Assembly: GCF_010119975.1 (NCBI RefSeq)
Contig: NZ_CP048222.1
Span: forward strand, 1,695,501 to 1,759,500
DNA length: 64,000 bases
Direction: 5' to 3'
Origin: Rhodocytophaga rosea
Lineage (GTDB): Bacteria > Bacteroidota > Bacteroidia > Cytophagales > 172606-1
Shown here: positions 26,384-35,230 of the stretch, piece by piece
Position numbering within the stretch: position 1 is the first letter of the stretch
How the letters are laid out: each line of letters starts with the position of its first letter
Notes under the pieces: generated by a model
The model's database searches: none
What the model was told of the DNA's origin: nothing
The model's input: only the letters and a program-made list of their open reading frames with translations
Translations under genes and position numbers: made by a program

Positions 26384-29026
26384 ATGGACCAAGTTAACAA
26401 GAGACTCCGGCCACCCCGTTATATAGACCGCTTTCTACAGTGGCGGTTACCGGAAGATCAATTTGAAGAAGTACAGGGAGATCTGCAGGAACTCTATACT
26501 TATTGGGTACAAGAAAAGGGAAATTCAAAAGCCAATAGGTTATATCTGCTCCATGCGCTGACATTTTTACGGCCTTTGCCCAAACCAAAAGCTTCCTTTC
26601 ATTCAGATATTCGCACCTATTCTCAAGCAAACCTCTTTGATATGATACGCAATTATTTCACGATTGCCCTCCGCAATATAGTTCGCCATAAGGTTTATTC
26701 TTTTATCAATATAAGTGGTCTGGCCGTAGGAATGGCTGTAGCTATGTTGATTGGCTTATGGATCTACGATGAATTTGCTTTCAATACGTACCATACAAAT
26801 CAGGATCGCATTGTAAAAGTAATGCAAAACCTTTCTAATAACGGAGAGGTGCAAACTCTGGAAAGCGTGCCTTATCCATTGGCTGAGGAACTCAGAAATA
26901 AGTATGGAGGTGATTTTAAGCATGTAGTTCTGGCAATGAGCGATGTAATGAATGTATTGACTTACGAGGACAATACGTTCACAAAGCAAGGGACTTATTT
27001 TGAGCCTCAGGTGCTTGATCTGTTGAGTGTAAAATTATTAAAAGGGAATGCAAAGAGTCTGGATGAGCCCTCTTCCATAATTCTTTCTGCTTCGCTTGCG
27101 AAAAGCCTTTTTAAGCATACAGAGCCACTCAATAAAATCATACAACTCGATGATACCATTGCTGTAAAAGTTACAGGCGTTTACGAAGACTTTCCTTCTA
27201 ATTCCAGTTTCCAGGAAGTGGCTTTTATAGCTCCCTGGCAACTATACTATAACCTGCATCCATGGATTAAAGAACTGGCTAATCCCTGGCGGGTGAATGC
27301 TTTTGAAATTTATGCACAGGTGAATGAGAATGCCGAAATTGATAAAGTTTCGCTTAAAATAAAAGATGCCCGGTTACATCGTGTCAATAAAATACTCGCC
27401 AAAAGTAAGCCGGCTTTGTTTCTCCACCCCATGGACAAATGGTACCTGCAAGAGCAATTCAAAGATGGGATCAATGCAGGCGGGAGAATAGAATATGTTT
27501 ATTTATTTGGCCTGATTGGTTGTTTTGTACTCTTGCTGGCGTGTATCAACTTTATGAATCTTTCTACCGCCCGCAGTGAAAAAAGAGCCAAAGAAGTAGG
27601 CATTAGAAAAGCCATCGGATCACTCCGGATGCAGTTAATTGTACAGTTCTACAGCGAATCTTTTATCATGGTGAGCTTTGCCTGTATGCTTTCTTTTCTT
27701 TTGCTCTGGCTTACCCTGCCGTGGTTTAATCAGATAGCCGGTAAAGAAATAACCCTTTTATGGTCGGAACCTCTGTTCTGGCTGTTGGCGCTTGGTTTTA
27801 GCTTGTTTACGGGTTTTGCAGCAGGCACCTATCCGGCCTTGTATCTTTCCTCTTTCCGGCCTGAGCAAGTATTGAAAGGAAGTTTTCGTACAGCCGCCTA
27901 TTCTTCTTTGCCCCGGAAAATATTGGTAGTAGTTCAGTTTGCTGTTTCTATGATCATGATTAATGCGACCATAGGGATTTATCAGCAGATACAATTTGCC
28001 AGGAACCGCCCTATTGGCTATGATACCAATGGGCTAGTAGCTATTCTACAAACCACCAGTGAAGTGCATCAGCATTTTGAGGTAGTAAAAAATAAATTAC
28101 TTCAAAGTGGTGCTGTTCTACAGGTTTGTGAAACCAGCAGTCCGACTACCCAGATCTGGTCTACCAGCAACAGCGTTGACTGGCCCGGAAAAGACCCCGA
28201 TCTGGCTGCCGACTTTGCCAACATAGGTATTTCATATGAGTATGGCGCTACCATTGGATGGCAATTACTGGCAGGACGGGATTTTGCAAAAAACTTTAAA
28301 ACCGATTTTAAAGCACTGATTCTAAACGAAAGGGCTGTACGGTTTATGGGATTAAAAGACCCTGTCGGACAAACACTGATCTGGCATAAAGAACCTTATC
28401 AGATAGTGGGCGTGGTAAAAGATGTGATCAGCCAATCGCCCTATAAAAAGGTAAAACCTACTTTTTATCACTTATTACAGGAGGACGCCAGTTATGTACT
28501 GGCAAAAATACATCCTCAAATTACTGCTCAAGAGGCATTGCAAAAAATGGAATATATCTTTAAAACGTATAATCCGAGCCAGCCATTCGACTACGAGTTT
28601 GTAGATGAAGCGTTTGCTAAGAAATTTAAAAATGAGGAACGTATAGGTCAACTTTCTATCCTGTTCACTTTTCTGGCCATTTTTATCTCTTGTCTGGGCG
28701 TTTTTGGATTAGCCTCTTTCCTTTGTGAGCAACGGAGCAAAGAAATGGGTGTAAGAAAAATATTAGGGGCAAATACCTTTCATCTGTGGAATTTATTATC
28801 CAGAGACTTTATAAATTTAGTCCTCATAGCCTTTCTGATCGCTACTCCGCTTGCCTATTATTTTATATATAGCTGGTTAGAGAATTTTGAGTACCGGACA
28901 GCCATCGCCTGGTGGATTTTTGGTGTGGCTGGTACAGGTATATTAGGCATTACCCTCTTAACGATGAGCTATCAAACCATCAAAACAGCGCTTATCAATC
29001 CGGTAAAATTCTTACGAAACGAATAA
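26384..29026 (+). CDS. Orphan MacB/FtsX-type permease 4 of 5
   Basis: The 880-residue protein has the prefix module (QWRLPEDQFEEVQGDLQELY), a first helix near residue 105 (FINISGLAVGMAVAMLIGLW) and FtsX starts RAKEVGIRKAIGSL and RSKEMGVRKILGAN. Its first 300 bases are nearly identical to those of permease 5, far closer than the rest of the two genes. Predicted large periplasmic loops lie between helix 1 and the first FtsX, and between the halves, as in MacB. It starts 41 bp after permease 3. Confidence 0.9.
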   Translation: MDQVNKRLRPPRYIDRFLQWRLPEDQFEEVQGDLQELYTYWVQEKGNSKANRLYLLHALTFLRPLPKPKASFHSDIRTYSQANLFDMIRNYFTIALRNIVRHKVYSFINISGLAVGMAVAMLIGLWIYDEFAFNTYHTNQDRIVKVMQNLSNNGEVQTLESVPYPLAEELRNKYGGDFKHVVLAMSDVMNVLTYEDNTFTKQGTYFEPQVLDLLSVKLLKGNAKSLDEPSSIILSASLAKSLFKHTEPLNKIIQLDDTIAVKVTGVYEDFPSNSSFQEVAFIAPWQLYYNLHPWIKELANPWRVNAFEIYAQVNENAEIDKVSLKIKDARLHRVNKILAKSKPALFLHPMDKWYLQEQFKDGINAGGRIEYVYLFGLIGCFVLLLACINFMNLSTARSEKRAKEVGIRKAIGSLRMQLIVQFYSESFIMVSFACMLSFLLLWLTLPWFNQIAGKEITLLWSEPLFWLLALGFSLFTGFAAGTYPALYLSSFRPEQVLKGSFRTAAYSSLPRKILVVVQFAVSMIMINATIGIYQQIQFARNRPIGYDTNGLVAILQTTSEVHQHFEVVKNKLLQSGAVLQVCETSSPTTQIWSTSNSVDWPGKDPDLAADFANIGISYEYGATIGWQLLAGRDFAKNFKTDFKALILNERAVRFMGLKDPVGQTLIWHKEPYQIVGVVKDVISQSPYKKVKPTFYHLLQEDASYVLAKIHPQITAQEALQKMEYIFKTYNPSQPFDYEFVDEAFAKKFKNEERIGQLSILFTFLAIFISCLGVFGLASFLCEQRSKEMGVRKILGANTFHLWNLLSRDFINLVLIAFLIATPLAYYFIYSWLENFEYRTAIAWWIFGVAGTGILGITLLTMSYQTIKTALINPVKFLRNE

Positions 29027-29055
29027 GTAACTACTCTTCTAATTAGAGACGCCTT

Positions 29056-31710
29056 ATGCCACCACCGAAACCCAACATTCCCCCTTTCTGGCTAGACCGC
29101 TTTCTGCGGTGGCGCTTGCCGGAAGACCAATTTGAAGAAGTGCAGGGCGATCTGCAGGAACTCTATAATTATTGGGTACAAGAACAGGGAAAGTCAAAAG
29201 CCAATAGGTTGTATCTGCTCCATGCGCTGACATTTTTACGGCCTTTGCCCAAACCAAAAGCTTCCTTTCATTCAGATATTCGCACCTATTCTCAAGCAAA
29301 CCCCTTTGATATGATACGCAATTATCTCACGATTGCCCTCCGCAATATGGTCAGGCAACACATTCACTCCTTCATTAACATTACAGGACTGGCAGCCGGT
29401 ATGGCCGTAGCCATCCTGATCGGCTTATGGATTTACGATGAACTATCGTTTAATACAAACCACCAGAATTATGACAGCATTGTAAAAGTATACCGGAAAG
29501 AGACCTGGCGGGGCGAAACACAAGCAAACACAGCGCATGTAACCGGACTGGGAACCGTGCTTAAAAACGAATATGGTGATCTTTTCAAACAGGTAGTAAT
29601 GGTACGGGCTGGCATCGAAGACCGGGTAGTGGCTTCTGGAGATAATAAGTTTACCCAAAGCGGCTATTTCATGCAGCCGGAAGGGGCCGACATGCTGACG
29701 CTACAAATGGTGTACGGAACCAGGCAAGGTCTTACAAATAAGAAGTCTATTCTGCTCTCGGAAACGCTTTCCAAAAAGCTATTTGGTGATACAAATCCAG
29801 TGAATCAAATCATAAAAATGGATGCCAAATGGGATTTGCTGGTTACTGGGGTATACAAAGATCTGCCTAAAAATTCTGAATTCAGAGAGGCCACCTACTT
29901 TGCTCCCCTGGATTTATATCTGGATGGCTGGGCAACTATACATGAATGGGAGAATTACCACATGTATATTTATGCGCAATTACAGCCGGAAGCCGATTAT
30001 AAGCAGGTATCAGCCATTATAAAAGATGCAATGTTACCCCATGTAGATGAGGAAAGAGTAGCGTCTAAGCCGGAAGTTTTTCTATTGCCTATGAGCCAGT
30101 GGCACTTATATTCCAAATTTGAAAATGGCCAGAATGTAACCAGCGAAGCATTAACATTTGTCCGCTTGTATGGCATTATCGGGATGTTTGTATTGCTGCT
30201 GGCCTGCATCAACTTCATGAATCTGAGCACCGCCCGTTCTTCCACCCGTGCAAAAGAGGTAGGTATCCGTAAAACCATTGGCTCTATGCGCAGCCAGCTG
30301 GTGGAGCAATTTTTGAGTGAATCAATCCTGGTTGCTTTTCTGGCTTTTATTTTATCGGTATTGCTGGTATTTCTTGCCTTACACTGGTTTAATGAAGTAG
30401 CTGATAAGGAAATGCGTATCCTTTGGAACAATCCTATTTTCTGGCTGGCAGCCATAAGTTTCACCTGCCTTACAGGAATACTGGCAGGAAGTTATCCAGC
30501 TTTATATTTATCTTCCTTCCATCCTATCAAAGTCTTGAAAGGAACACTCCGGGCTGGCCGATATGCAGCTATTCCACGCAAAGTGCTGGTTACGTTCCAG
30601 TTTAGTGTTTACATTACCTTAATCATAGGTACTATTATTGTATATCAGCAAATTCAGTATGCCAAAAACCGGCCGGTAGGCTATACCCGCGAAGGCTTGG
30701 TTTCATTGCGTCCGCAATCTCCCGAATACCAAGGCAAGTACCAGGTATTACGGGATGAACTCAAAAAAACCGGCGTGATAGAAGAAGCGGCTCAGGCCAA
30801 TTATCCGGTTACTAATACCTATGGGTGGAATGGAGGATTTGAATGGAAAGGAAAAGACCCGAGAATGGATCCTGATCCTTCTTTTAACACCATCAGCGTA
30901 ACTTATGAATATGGTAAAACTGTTGGCTGGCAATTTATAGCCGGAAGGGATTTTTCCAGAGAATACGCTACCGATAAAAATGCAGTTGTTCTTAATGAAT
31001 CAGCGGCAAAAATATTAGGCTTAGAAAATCCGGTAGGAGAAGTGTTACGCTGGAACCCGAATTGGCGGGAGCCTGGTACTTATCAGATTGTAGGAGTTGT
31101 AAAAGATATGGTAAAAGGCTCGCCGTTTGAACCCACTGATCCATCTATTATATTTTTGTCGGAGGCGGACATGTCGTGGCTGTACATCCGGCTGAAACCC
31201 AATGTAAGCGCTTCTGAGGCTTTGCCGAAGATAGAAAAGGTATTTACCAGCCTGATTCCTTCTGCTCCCTTCGATTATAGTTTTGCTGATGAAGAATACA
31301 ATGCCAAATTCCGGGCAGAAGAACGCATTGGTAAACTGGCATCAGTATTTGCCTTTCTAGCTATATTCATCTCTTGCTTAGGTTTATTCGGCCTGGCTTC
31401 TTTTGTAGCCGAGCAACGCACCAAAGAAATCGGCATCCGCAAAGTATTAGGCGCTACATTATTCGATTTGTGGCATTTGTTATCGAAAGAATTTGTGTGG
31501 CTGGTGATGTGCGCTTTAGTTATTGCAGCACCCATTGCCTGGTATTTCCTTTCCAGTTGGCTCGAAAATTATGCGTACCGCACCCAGATTTCAGGATGGA
31601 TATTTGTTATGGCAGGTATCGCCGCTTTACTGATTACTTTATGTACCGTCAGTTTCCAGGCGATTAAAGCAGCCCTGATGAATCCGGTAAAGTCTTTACG
31701 AAATGAATAG
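29056..31710 (+). CDS. Orphan MacB/FtsX-type permease 5 of 5
   Basis: The 884-residue protein has the same architecture: prefix module (RWRLPEDQFEEVQGDLQELY), helix near residue 106 (GLAAGMAVAILIGLWIYDEL) and FtsX starts RAKEVGIRKTIGSM and RTKEIGIRKVLGAT. From about 29193 to 29347 the DNA matches permease 4 almost base for base. It starts 29 bp after permease 4 and ends the array; the half-repeat core follows its stop codon. Partner ATPases, if any, must be encoded elsewhere. Alternatively these are not ATP-driven and serve as membrane sensors. Confidence 0.9.
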   Translation: MPPPKPNIPPFWLDRFLRWRLPEDQFEEVQGDLQELYNYWVQEQGKSKANRLYLLHALTFLRPLPKPKASFHSDIRTYSQANPFDMIRNYLTIALRNMVRQHIHSFINITGLAAGMAVAILIGLWIYDELSFNTNHQNYDSIVKVYRKETWRGETQANTAHVTGLGTVLKNEYGDLFKQVVMVRAGIEDRVVASGDNKFTQSGYFMQPEGADMLTLQMVYGTRQGLTNKKSILLSETLSKKLFGDTNPVNQIIKMDAKWDLLVTGVYKDLPKNSEFREATYFAPLDLYLDGWATIHEWENYHMYIYAQLQPEADYKQVSAIIKDAMLPHVDEERVASKPEVFLLPMSQWHLYSKFENGQNVTSEALTFVRLYGIIGMFVLLLACINFMNLSTARSSTRAKEVGIRKTIGSMRSQLVEQFLSESILVAFLAFILSVLLVFLALHWFNEVADKEMRILWNNPIFWLAAISFTCLTGILAGSYPALYLSSFHPIKVLKGTLRAGRYAAIPRKVLVTFQFSVYITLIIGTIIVYQQIQYAKNRPVGYTREGLVSLRPQSPEYQGKYQVLRDELKKTGVIEEAAQANYPVTNTYGWNGGFEWKGKDPRMDPDPSFNTISVTYEYGKTVGWQFIAGRDFSREYATDKNAVVLNESAAKILGLENPVGEVLRWNPNWREPGTYQIVGVVKDMVKGSPFEPTDPSIIFLSEADMSWLYIRLKPNVSASEALPKIEKVFTSLIPSAPFDYSFADEEYNAKFRAEERIGKLASVFAFLAIFISCLGLFGLASFVAEQRTKEIGIRKVLGATLFDLWHLLSKEFVWLVMCALVIAAPIAWYFLSSWLENYAYRTQISGWIFVMAGIAALLITLCTVSFQAIKAALMNPVKSLRNE

Positions 31711-31752
31711 TCTGGAACCGGGATGTATGGGATTTGAGGATTAGAAGGATTT
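31709..31752. repeat. Dispersed palindromic repeat, half-element copy 4
   Basis: TCTGGAACCGGGATG and the tail GAGGATTAGAAGGATTT follow the permease 5 stop. The arrangement is the same as after permease 1. Confidence 0.75.
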
Positions 31753-31797
31753 GGGAAGCAGTCGATAGTACATTTTCGTTAGTGGCCATAGTAGGAT

Positions 31798-32277
31798 ATG
31801 AATTTGTTAATGAAAAAAGTTATTCTCTCTATCATCTTAGTTTGCATAAGTGTATTTAGTCTTCAACTTATAGGATATTATATTATTGGAAGAGAGCAAT
31901 TTCCTGCTTTTGTTATAAAAAATGACCATAACTCATTTGCCAATAGTGGATATCCTAAAAAGGAAAGATTAGAAATAGTTGTTTGGCCTAATCTAAATCC
32001 ATCACAAAAAAAGAAGATCAACAATATATTAGCAAGCCAATATAAAAATGTAGTATTTATTGATAAGAGAATAAAACCTAGTTTGGATACTATAAGTGAG
32101 GATAGATATTATAATTCCTTATTTTTAGTGTTTGAATCACATCCTCGTGTGTTTGCTAAAACAGGAGTCAAGGAAAATATTAGTTATGGTGATTATGTTG
32201 AAACTCATTTTTCTGAATACTACTGGTGTCTATTTAAATGGGTAAAGATTAGCCGAGAAATGAAATCACAATCTTGA
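31798..32277 (+). CDS. AT-rich orphan membrane-anchored or secreted protein, unknown function
   Basis: The 159-residue protein has an N-terminal hydrophobic segment (KKVILSIILVCISVFSLQLI, about residues 6-25) and a lysine-rich mature part with no recognisable motif. Base composition is visibly lower in G+C than in the permeases. The gene is bracketed by GTTAGTGGC (31778-31786) and GCCACTAAC (32297-32305), exact reverse complements. The downstream copy heads an imperfect hairpin. This is the boundary arrangement of an integron cassette, so the gene may have arrived by that route. ATG 31798 is used; 31810 is a possible second start. Confidence 0.6.
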   Translation: MNLLMKKVILSIILVCISVFSLQLIGYYIIGREQFPAFVIKNDHNSFANSGYPKKERLEIVVWPNLNPSQKKKINNILASQYKNVVFIDKRIKPSLDTISEDRYYNSLFLVFESHPRVFAKTGVKENISYGDYVETHFSEYYWCLFKWVKISREMKSQS

Positions 32278-32296
32278 TTTATAAGAAAATTAAATA

Positions 32297-32387
32297 GCCA
32301 CTAACCTCACATTCAGCCTTCAACCGTGCCGAGCAGCACATAGCTACAGTAAAAGGCAACAGTAGCGGGAATGTGTGATATATTAGC
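32297..32387 (+). other. attC-like recombination site candidate A
   Basis: GCCACTAAC (32297-32305) begins an imperfect palindrome. CACATTC (32308-32314) pairs with GAATGTG (32369-32375), and CTAA near the left end pairs with TTAG at 32383-32386. The loop between is about 54 bases. The left motif is the complement of GTTAGTGGC at the start of the same gene unit, as expected when R'' of an attC pairs with its own cassette's start. The GTTRRRY consensus is not fully met, and no integrase gene is in the window. Confidence 0.4.
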
Positions 32388-32414
32388 AAACTAATTTTAA
32401 GGAATATATCTGGC

Positions 32415-34607
32415 TTAATCAGCCGGCTGGCTTGGCCAGATATACTCTCTCATTTTCTGAAAGCGGCTGCGTACATTTTTCCGGTTGGAAAGCTTATTAC
32501 GAACCCACTCACTCGCCCTGACAATAGAGCCTTTATTCAGATTCGTTTGGTTGGCTTCCTGCAGGTAAAGATAGTATGATAGTAATTCCTGCTTTTGCCT
32601 GGCCTGCAAAAGAATAGGCTTGCTCAATTGCGAAACAGGCAGACGGATAGAATCAGACGAAAGCAGAAAATACAGGCTTTCTAAGGCAATTACAGAAGTA
32701 CTGTCGGAAACTTTAGCGAGTATTTGTGGATGCAGGAAAGATGCCGGAGGCAATAGCAAGCTTACCAGCCGCTGTTTTTGAGGCTCATACACCCATAATA
32801 TCTTGTCAGCAGCAGCCAGCATTGTATCTTTGCGGGAGGAGACTTCAGTGTCTGAAAGCTTATTTACTTTAGTGTACCGATCAAATTCTTCCGGCTCATA
32901 CCGGAAGGGATACAGCAATCCATAGAGATATTGACCGGCCTCTTTTTCATTTACCAGATAGCTGACCCGTACCGAATCGGCAAGAGCCCGGTGAGTGACA
33001 ATGGTATAAGTTGCAAGGCTGTTCTCCCAGGTTTTAGCAGGCAATATCGTATCACGTATGCTGGCGGCAACGCTGCATTTTTCCATCAGGTAATCCAGGG
33101 CGGCATTGTATTCCATCAGAAATTGCAGGCTGTCCTGGTACCAGTAATGATAATTTGCCGGATGGATTGATGAAGTTGACGCATCTGATAGTTTGTCCCA
33201 GCGTACATTTTCTATTTCCAGCTGTTCATCTGCATCAATCACAGAATCCTGTGCGATCCGGAAAGCCATGGCAGCGTAATAGTTGAAAGGATAGTCGGTG
33301 TCTTCAAATGGAAATTTTCGTAGTTTTCCGAGCTGCGAACGAAGCATGTTTTCCTTTTGCCTGGCTATCTGCACATTGCCAGAGCGATTGGTTCTGGAAG
33401 TAGACAGAGAGTCTATTAAAAAAACTTCCCGGCTGACCAGGGAGTCGAGTAAAATGGCTTCTGAGGAATTAATATATTCATCCTGGGCAATCGCATTGGT
33501 GGCCCTGGTGAATTCATCGTTGTGAAAATGTATCTTCCGGATTTCTTTACCTGTCAGCAAAGAGAAAAAGCTGATTAATGTTTCTTCGCCCTGTTTCTGT
33601 GCCTGGGCAATAATTTGTGCCCGGTTGGCATACAGCACCAGTTTATCAATGCAGTATTGTTTTACTTTCTGCGCATCCTTAAAATTCACCTTCCCATTAT
33701 AATCTATAATTTCAAAGCCTGGGATGGCTTTTTCGGGAATAAACCAGGGATTAATATCGGCATTCAGGATTTTGGGTTCAAAGCCAAAAAAGTGTATTTC
33801 ACCTGATTCTTCATTCAGATAAAACGCATGTTCGTCCAGGCTGCCGAAATCAAAACCGGCTTTTACCCATCCCCTGCCGACCATGGCCAGTTTTTTCTTC
33901 TTTTCTACCCGGCTTAATTTCGATACCTGGTCCTCGTAGAAAAAGGTACTGAAGTCTTTGGTCAATTCAAAGCCATCGTTCAGGGAGGATTGAAAAGCGT
34001 CGGGGTTGAGTTTCTTATGATTTTCTGCCACTTCATTGTATAAAAGAAACAGAATTTCTTCTGCATGTCTTTCCTTAGGGTCCCAGTTTACCTTTCTATT
34101 CTTACCGGATTTTTCCCGCCAGAGGTACTCCAGTACTTTTTTAACCAGCGATTTATTGTCATCAAACGATTCATGGAATCTGAGTTTATCCAGTACATTG
34201 TTGCGGCTTACCTCCTGCCGGATGAGTTTACGCCATCCATCCACCTTCTCATTCATCGTTTTAAACTCTTCCACCCGCTCCGTCCTCGGCTGTTGCTGGT
34301 ATTGATAGAGATTATACAAAGCATGCTTGATATCGGCATACACAATATTGGCTCCATCGTTGAGCGAATCTTCATAGATCAATTCCAGCCTGGACTCATC
34401 AATAGACGCAATCACTTCTCCATAATATTCTGCCGTTACCAGCTGGCCAATGCCTTGAATCTGGGTAACCATATTGGTAGTGGTTTCCAGTTTCAATCCG
34501 CCGCCAAATATGCCAAAGGGATTCCATAGGAAAAGCAATACCACGAGTGCGATGATAATCAAAGCATCCAGCATTAGTTTCCAGTGTTTAAGCAGCCAGG
34601 CGATCAT
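32415..34607 (-). CDS. DUF4230-containing membrane-anchored protein (730 residues)
   Basis: One N-terminal membrane helix (about 10-30, LMLDALIIIALVVLLFLWNP) is followed by a long extracytoplasmic or cytosolic region. The first 350 residues carry DUF4230 features: MVTQIQGIGQLVTAEYYGEV, then a later VKAGFDFGSLDEHAF and a helical AQIIAQAQKQGEETLISFFS. The C-terminal 350 residues are helical, charged and unassigned. It overlaps the stop of the upstream DUF4230 lipoprotein gene by four bases and is last in a four-gene operon with cell-wall hydrolase genes. DUF4230 has no known activity; here it may act as a wall-associated partner of the hydrolase. Confidence 0.75.
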   Translation of the reverse strand: MIAWLLKHWKLMLDALIIIALVVLLFLWNPFGIFGGGLKLETTTNMVTQIQGIGQLVTAEYYGEVIASIDESRLELIYEDSLNDGANIVYADIKHALYNLYQYQQQPRTERVEEFKTMNEKVDGWRKLIRQEVSRNNVLDKLRFHESFDDNKSLVKKVLEYLWREKSGKNRKVNWDPKERHAEEILFLLYNEVAENHKKLNPDAFQSSLNDGFELTKDFSTFFYEDQVSKLSRVEKKKKLAMVGRGWVKAGFDFGSLDEHAFYLNEESGEIHFFGFEPKILNADINPWFIPEKAIPGFEIIDYNGKVNFKDAQKVKQYCIDKLVLYANRAQIIAQAQKQGEETLISFFSLLTGKEIRKIHFHNDEFTRATNAIAQDEYINSSEAILLDSLVSREVFLIDSLSTSRTNRSGNVQIARQKENMLRSQLGKLRKFPFEDTDYPFNYYAAMAFRIAQDSVIDADEQLEIENVRWDKLSDASTSSIHPANYHYWYQDSLQFLMEYNAALDYLMEKCSVAASIRDTILPAKTWENSLATYTIVTHRALADSVRVSYLVNEKEAGQYLYGLLYPFRYEPEEFDRYTKVNKLSDTEVSSRKDTMLAAADKILWVYEPQKQRLVSLLLPPASFLHPQILAKVSDSTSVIALESLYFLLSSDSIRLPVSQLSKPILLQARQKQELLSYYLYLQEANQTNLNKGSIVRASEWVRNKLSNRKNVRSRFQKMREYIWPSQPAD

Positions 34608-35230
34608 TTCTTTTCTGTTTCGGTCACTAATTCCACTTTATCAATTTGCAGTTCATTGCTTTTGAAGGAGATAAACACTTCTTCATAACCCAGCGAGTGC
34701 AATAGCCGGGTGAGCAGGGTGCGGGTATGTTCCTGGGTGGTTTCTACAATCCCCATAAATTCCAGGTTATTGCGGATGTCGAGTTCTGCCTGCCGGAAAA
34801 ATTCTTCCTGGTCTTCGATGTTAATGGTGTTCAGAAAAGCCCTGGTATCAGAAATTAAGGTATCTTCCACAAAACTGGAAGGCGGATACGAAAAGTTAAT
34901 CACCTTTACCGCAGGCAATCGGAGCACAATACGCTTTTCTTTAATTTCAATGTCCTGCTCCCCAATTTCCCTTAGGTCAATGCCTGCTTTAATTTTAGCT
35001 TGTGAATAAGCGAGAAAACGGGCTTCGCTCAGTTTAATGAACCAGGAAAGCTTTTTTGTTTTGGTGCCATGTACAATCTTATCCACTGTAAATTCGGTGG
35101 TCGCCAGATCACTTGCCCGTTGAATTTTTCCTACCACCAGTCCTCGCTCATCCTTCTTACAGCCGCTCACCAGCAGTAGAAGCAGCACAAAGAGGAGTCG
35201 CCCCAAGCCATTGATTGTGTGCTTCTCCAT
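34604..35230 (-). CDS. DUF4230 family lipoprotein
   Basis: The 208-residue protein starts with a lipoprotein signal (GLGRLLFVLLLLLVSGCKKD, lipobox VSGC), so it should be lipid-anchored. The mature part is a compact DUF4230 domain: FTVDKIVHGTKTKKLSW, AKIKAGIDLREI, IVLRLPAVKVINFSYP, and a helical tail with NNLEFMGIVETTQEHTRTLL. I set the start at 35230, where ATG shares one base with the stop of the preceding hydrolase gene (TGATG), because this gives the signal peptide directly. It overlaps the downstream 730-residue gene by four bases. The close coupling suggests one complex. Confidence 0.8.
   Translation of the reverse strand: MEKHTINGLGRLLFVLLLLLVSGCKKDERGLVVGKIQRASDLATTEFTVDKIVHGTKTKKLSWFIKLSEARFLAYSQAKIKAGIDLREIGEQDIEIKEKRIVLRLPAVKVINFSYPPSSFVEDTLISDTRAFLNTINIEDQEEFFRQAELDIRNNLEFMGIVETTQEHTRTLLTRLLHSLGYEEVFISFKSNELQIDKVELVTETEKK

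Noticed and set aside
18298-31710. Complete MacB-type efflux pump
   Set aside because: No ATP-binding domain, membrane-fusion protein or outer-membrane factor gene lies with the permeases.
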